Assembly: GCA_019634595.1 (NCBI GenBank)
Contig: JAHCBC010000001.1
Coordinates: forward strand, 496,001-560,000
Length of the DNA: 64,000 bases
Direction of reading: 5' to 3'
Origin: Akkermansiaceae bacterium
Lineage (GTDB): Bacteria > Verrucomicrobiota > Verrucomicrobiia > Verrucomicrobiales > Akkermansiaceae
Below are positions 61,768 to 64,000 of this stretch, in pieces (positions within the stretch are counted from its first letter, which is position 1; every line of letters starts with the position of its first letter). Under the pieces are notes generated by a model. That model was not told where the DNA came from. It did no database searches and was given only the letters and a program-made list of their open reading frames with translations. The position numbers and the translations under genes are program-made.

Positions 61768-63084
61768 TCACTTCCCCGGCGGGGCATACATTTCCGCCGG
61801 TTCGAAATCGACGGGCTGCGGGGTGATCTTCTGGATGGCAGCCATCTCTTCCGCCGTGAGTTGGTAGCGGTCGTGCATCGCGGCATCCAGAATCTCAATT
61901 TTCGCGGGTGAGAGCTTGGGAGAGAAAGGAGATGAGTGGTCCTGAGTCCGGATCTGCTGCAGCGTGATGATGAGGTCCGCACGCGGGAGGGGGTCCAGGA
62001 CGGCGTGGGTGCGCGGACTGTCTCCGGAGGCGCGGGCGACGGACGCCGCGTAGGAAATCTTCTCAGGGGAGGGGAGCTTCGTGGAAAGGGTGGCGGCCCC
62101 TTCGGCGGAGAGAGTGCCCCAGGGGTCGATGTCATGGAGATGGACGGTGCGCTCGCCTGTCGGCAGCTGGGCGAGCCGGTCCATGACCGACTGGATGCCG
62201 GAGATTTCCCCATCCGCGGCGACCACCCCCAGAAGATAGGCGGTGAACGGGGTGAAGACTTGGAACGCTCCGGTCATGGTGCCGGAGTCGCGCTTGGTGA
62301 TCGCGGCCCAGGCGGCGTCCGGATCCCGTGAGGCCCAGGCGGAGATGGCGTCGGAGAGATCCGTCTTTTTGGAAAGGGCTGCGTGGAGTTTGGCGAAATC
62401 GAAATCCTCCGCGTAGTCGGCGTTGTTGAGCGGATTCGCGTAGCCGACACTTTGGAATTCGCCGAACACACGGATCACGTCGTCCGCGCCGCGGCTGGCG
62501 GAGGCTTTCATGGCGAGGTCGAAGAACCTGGACTCGGTGTCGCCTTTTCCGAATTCCCCGTGGTATTTCTTCATCCACGGGAGGGCGGTGACGGGATCGT
62601 CCGCGAGCGCGGTTTCCAGCAAACCCATCATCACCGCTCCCCGCTGGTCTTTCCCGGGGAGGGTGGCGGCCCACTCCATGGCGGCGGTGCCGCTGCGGGA
62701 CCAGAGTTCCGTGAGCGCGGCTTGGAGGAGCTGGCGGTGGGCGGGGATGTCGTCCACCGTTCCGGCCCTGAGGGCGGCGTGTTGCTCCAGAATGAGGGTG
62801 TGGAGCGCGGGCACATCCATACGACCCAGCCCATAGTAGAGATCCCCGGCGCGGCCACCGGAAGCTTGGAAGGAAAGGAGGGCGGAGAGGGTATGGCGTC
62901 CGGCGTCCGGTCCGGGAGTGGTGGCCGACGGTCGTAACGGTCGGCGGGCATCTGATGACGCGATATTTCCCGCGGAGCCTCCCGCCGTGGCATTTGCTCC
63001 GGTGACAGACTGGATGGCCCGGCCACCCCAAACCCCGGCAGAGAGGAGAACGATGGCAGCGATGGCGTGGGGGAGGGTTTTCAT
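61768..63084 (-). CDS. Hypothetical secreted helical-repeat protein
   Basis: A 438-residue protein with signal anchor MKTLPHAIAAIVLLSAGVWGG. The rest is almost entirely helical, with units such as TAAMEWAATLPGKDQRGAVMMGLLETALADDPVTALPWMKKY and DAISAWASRDPDAAWAAITKRD that repeat the 'D/P..A..WA' pattern seen in the next gene, so a superhelical scaffold is likely. Start 63084 overlaps the upstream gene stop by 4 nt (ATGA), so the two are cotranscribed. Function unknown; such proteins are plentiful in Verrucomicrobia. Confidence 0.7.
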   Translation of the reverse strand: MKTLPHAIAAIVLLSAGVWGGRAIQSVTGANATAGGSAGNIASSDARRPLRPSATTPGPDAGRHTLSALLSFQASGGRAGDLYYGLGRMDVPALHTLILEQHAALRAGTVDDIPAHRQLLQAALTELWSRSGTAAMEWAATLPGKDQRGAVMMGLLETALADDPVTALPWMKKYHGEFGKGDTESRFFDLAMKASASRGADDVIRVFGEFQSVGYANPLNNADYAEDFDFAKLHAALSKKTDLSDAISAWASRDPDAAWAAITKRDSGTMTGAFQVFTPFTAYLLGVVAADGEISGIQSVMDRLAQLPTGERTVHLHDIDPWGTLSAEGAATLSTKLPSPEKISYAASVARASGDSPRTHAVLDPLPRADLIITLQQIRTQDHSSPFSPKLSPAKIEILDAAMHDRYQLTAEEMAAIQKITPQPVDFEPAEMYAPPGK

Positions 63085-64000
63085 GGCTTCCCGTTTGGTT
63101 TGGTCTTCTCCTTCATACGGGCGATGATGGCGTCGGTGCGCGCGGCGTCCGCCCCCCATTCGGCGAGTTGCCGGCGGAGGATTTCCACCGCGCCGGGTTG
63201 GAGCGGCGTGCGGTCGCCAGTAGGCTCCATGGTTTCCAGGGCGCGTAGCTTGGATTCGTCATCCGGTAGGGTGGACAGCGCCTGGAGGCCGCGATCCACA
63301 TAGGAATCCATTCCCAGAAAAATTCCCTGTGCTACGGCGGATCGGAGGGTGTCCTTCACCTCCGGAAGACTTGCCGCCTCGATCCAGGCGACGGAGTTCC
63401 ACCCCGGCTGGCGGAAATTGGAGGAGTTCGCCTCGAAGAACGCCGCACGGTGCCCGGGGGTGAGGGACTCGAGCTTGCCGACGATCCACCTTGGATGCTC
63501 CTCGTTGTCACGGAACCGGGAAGGGCCGAGCTTGATGAGGACAGCTGGACCGGAATTCCGGAGCACCCAGTCGAAGGCACCATCCCGGTCCTGTTTCAAC
63601 CATTCACGGAGAAAGGCACTCTCGATGTTCGGGAGGTTCATGCCGCGGAGATCCGTTGAGCCGAGCAGCGCCGCGAAGTCGAACCCGGCGGGGAAGTCGA
63701 ACGAATAGGAGGCATAGTTTGGGATGCCGTCCTCCTTCAGTTCGGCGATCCGTGAAATGAGGGCTTCCGGACCTTGCCGGGACGCTTCGGCGACGGAGGC
63801 GTAGATCAGGTTGATCGGGAGCTTGGTGTGGAAAAGGTCCGGGTTTTTCCGCACGAATGCGATGCCCTCGTCCACCCTGTCGGGAGGCCAGGCGGCCATG
63901 ACGGTATTGACGAATCGAGGGCTGAGGACGGGCGGCTGGGCCAGGGCCCAGACAAGCGCGCGGTCGGCATCCCTCCGCGCGTATTCAGCCAGCAGCGCGG
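63081..64000 (-). CDS. Hypothetical helical-repeat protein (5' end outside the window)
   Basis: About 306 C-terminal residues of a gene that enters from the right edge; the open frame continues upstream of the first Met at 63899 to the edge (ALLAEYARRDADRALVWALAQPP...), so the true start is outside. It shows the same helix pattern (DRALVWALAQPPVLSPRFVNTVMAAWPPDRVDEGIAFVRK) as its neighbour, which it overlaps by 4 nt. No enzyme motif is visible. Confidence 0.7.
   Translation of the reverse strand, partial: ALLAEYARRDADRALVWALAQPPVLSPRFVNTVMAAWPPDRVDEGIAFVRKNPDLFHTKLPINLIYASVAEASRQGPEALISRIAELKEDGIPNYASYSFDFPAGFDFAALLGSTDLRGMNLPNIESAFLREWLKQDRDGAFDWVLRNSGPAVLIKLGPSRFRDNEEHPRWIVGKLESLTPGHRAAFFEANSSNFRQPGWNSVAWIEAASLPEVKDTLRSAVAQGIFLGMDSYVDRGLQALSTLPDDESKLRALETMEPTGDRTPLQPGAVEILRRQLAEWGADAARTDAIIARMKEKTKPNGKP

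Noticed and set aside
1..64000. Insertion sequences, prophage or integrative element
   Set aside because: I found no transposase, integrase, phage structural gene or flanking direct repeats at the tRNA-Asp or tmRNA genes, which are frequent integration sites.

Overview
The window reads as chromosomal DNA of a high-GC, Gram-negative bacterium of the Verrucomicrobiota, most likely a Luteolibacter-like member of the Verrucomicrobiaceae. This is inference, based on: a Tat-signal DUF1501 protein, PEP-CTERM surface proteins with PEP/RRRR tails, an SHD1-like secreted protein, a DUF1080 glycosidase-type protein, fused ExbB proteins, the 'lipoprotein/porin plus sulfate ABC' layout, and two short intergenic inverted-repeat elements of a kind I associate with this phylum. 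Most start codons lack an AGGAGG-type ribosome site. Coding density is high and no insertion sequence, prophage or CRISPR array is visible.

Layout. 1-1305: start of a DUF1501 gene and two small unknown genes. 1322-7151 (minus strand): a sulfur-metabolism operon headed by a family 2A encapsulin shell protein (SrpI-type) and its cysteine desulfurase cargo with a long disordered N-terminal extension, followed by a HAD phosphatase, a rhodanese, serine acetyltransferase and, behind an inverted-repeat element, cysteine synthase. 7409-30935 (minus strand): a roughly 23 kb probable operon that combines two-partner secretion (a 3727-residue FHA/DUF3739 exoprotein and its ShlB/TpsB outer-membrane transporter) with a full TonB-ExbB-ExbD energy module, a porin, a coiled-coil periplasmic protein, a parvulin-type PPIase, a binding-protein-like secreted protein and two related surface proteins.

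31272-40658: a sulfate-assimilation locus. An FAD/NAD(P)-binding protein and an unknown protein are divergent from an Rrf2 regulator, a DUF2292 small protein, a structured leader, an OprP-like porin, two tandem sulfate-binding lipoproteins, CysT, CysW and CysA. Fumarase C follows and overlaps, tail to tail, an O-antigen-ligase-like gene that carries a 15-bp minisatellite. 43723-45478: two DUF1538 membrane proteins with a PII-like protein, overlapping by ATGA junctions. 45772-46129: tmRNA with tag ADSNELALAA and a strong terminator.

46179-55360 (minus strand): a PEP-CTERM protein, beta-carbonic anhydrase, secreted FAD oxidoreductase, SHD1-like protein, GH26-like hydrolase, Der GTPase, tRNA-Asp, FabD, a nucleotidyltransferase-fold protein and a DUF1080 protein. 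55437-60366 (plus strand): a zinc aminopeptidase-like lipoprotein, a second inverted-repeat element, a glutaredoxin-like protein, an ECF sigma factor with a probable membrane partner and a PDZ protein, a small membrane protein and a methyltransferase. 60377-64000 (minus strand): a Gly-rich single-pass protein and two adjacent helical-repeat proteins, the last cut by the window edge.

Theme: sulfur supply dominates. Sulfate enters through the porin and ABC transporter at 34-40 kb, is presumably reduced elsewhere, and becomes cysteine through serine acetyltransferase and cysteine synthase at 1-3 kb. The encapsulated desulfurase and rhodanese could then store or redistribute the sulfur. The encapsulin operon and the secretion operon also share a near-identical 17-bp motif upstream of their first genes, a possible common control element. 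I could run no database search, so all names rest on recognition of motifs and gene order.
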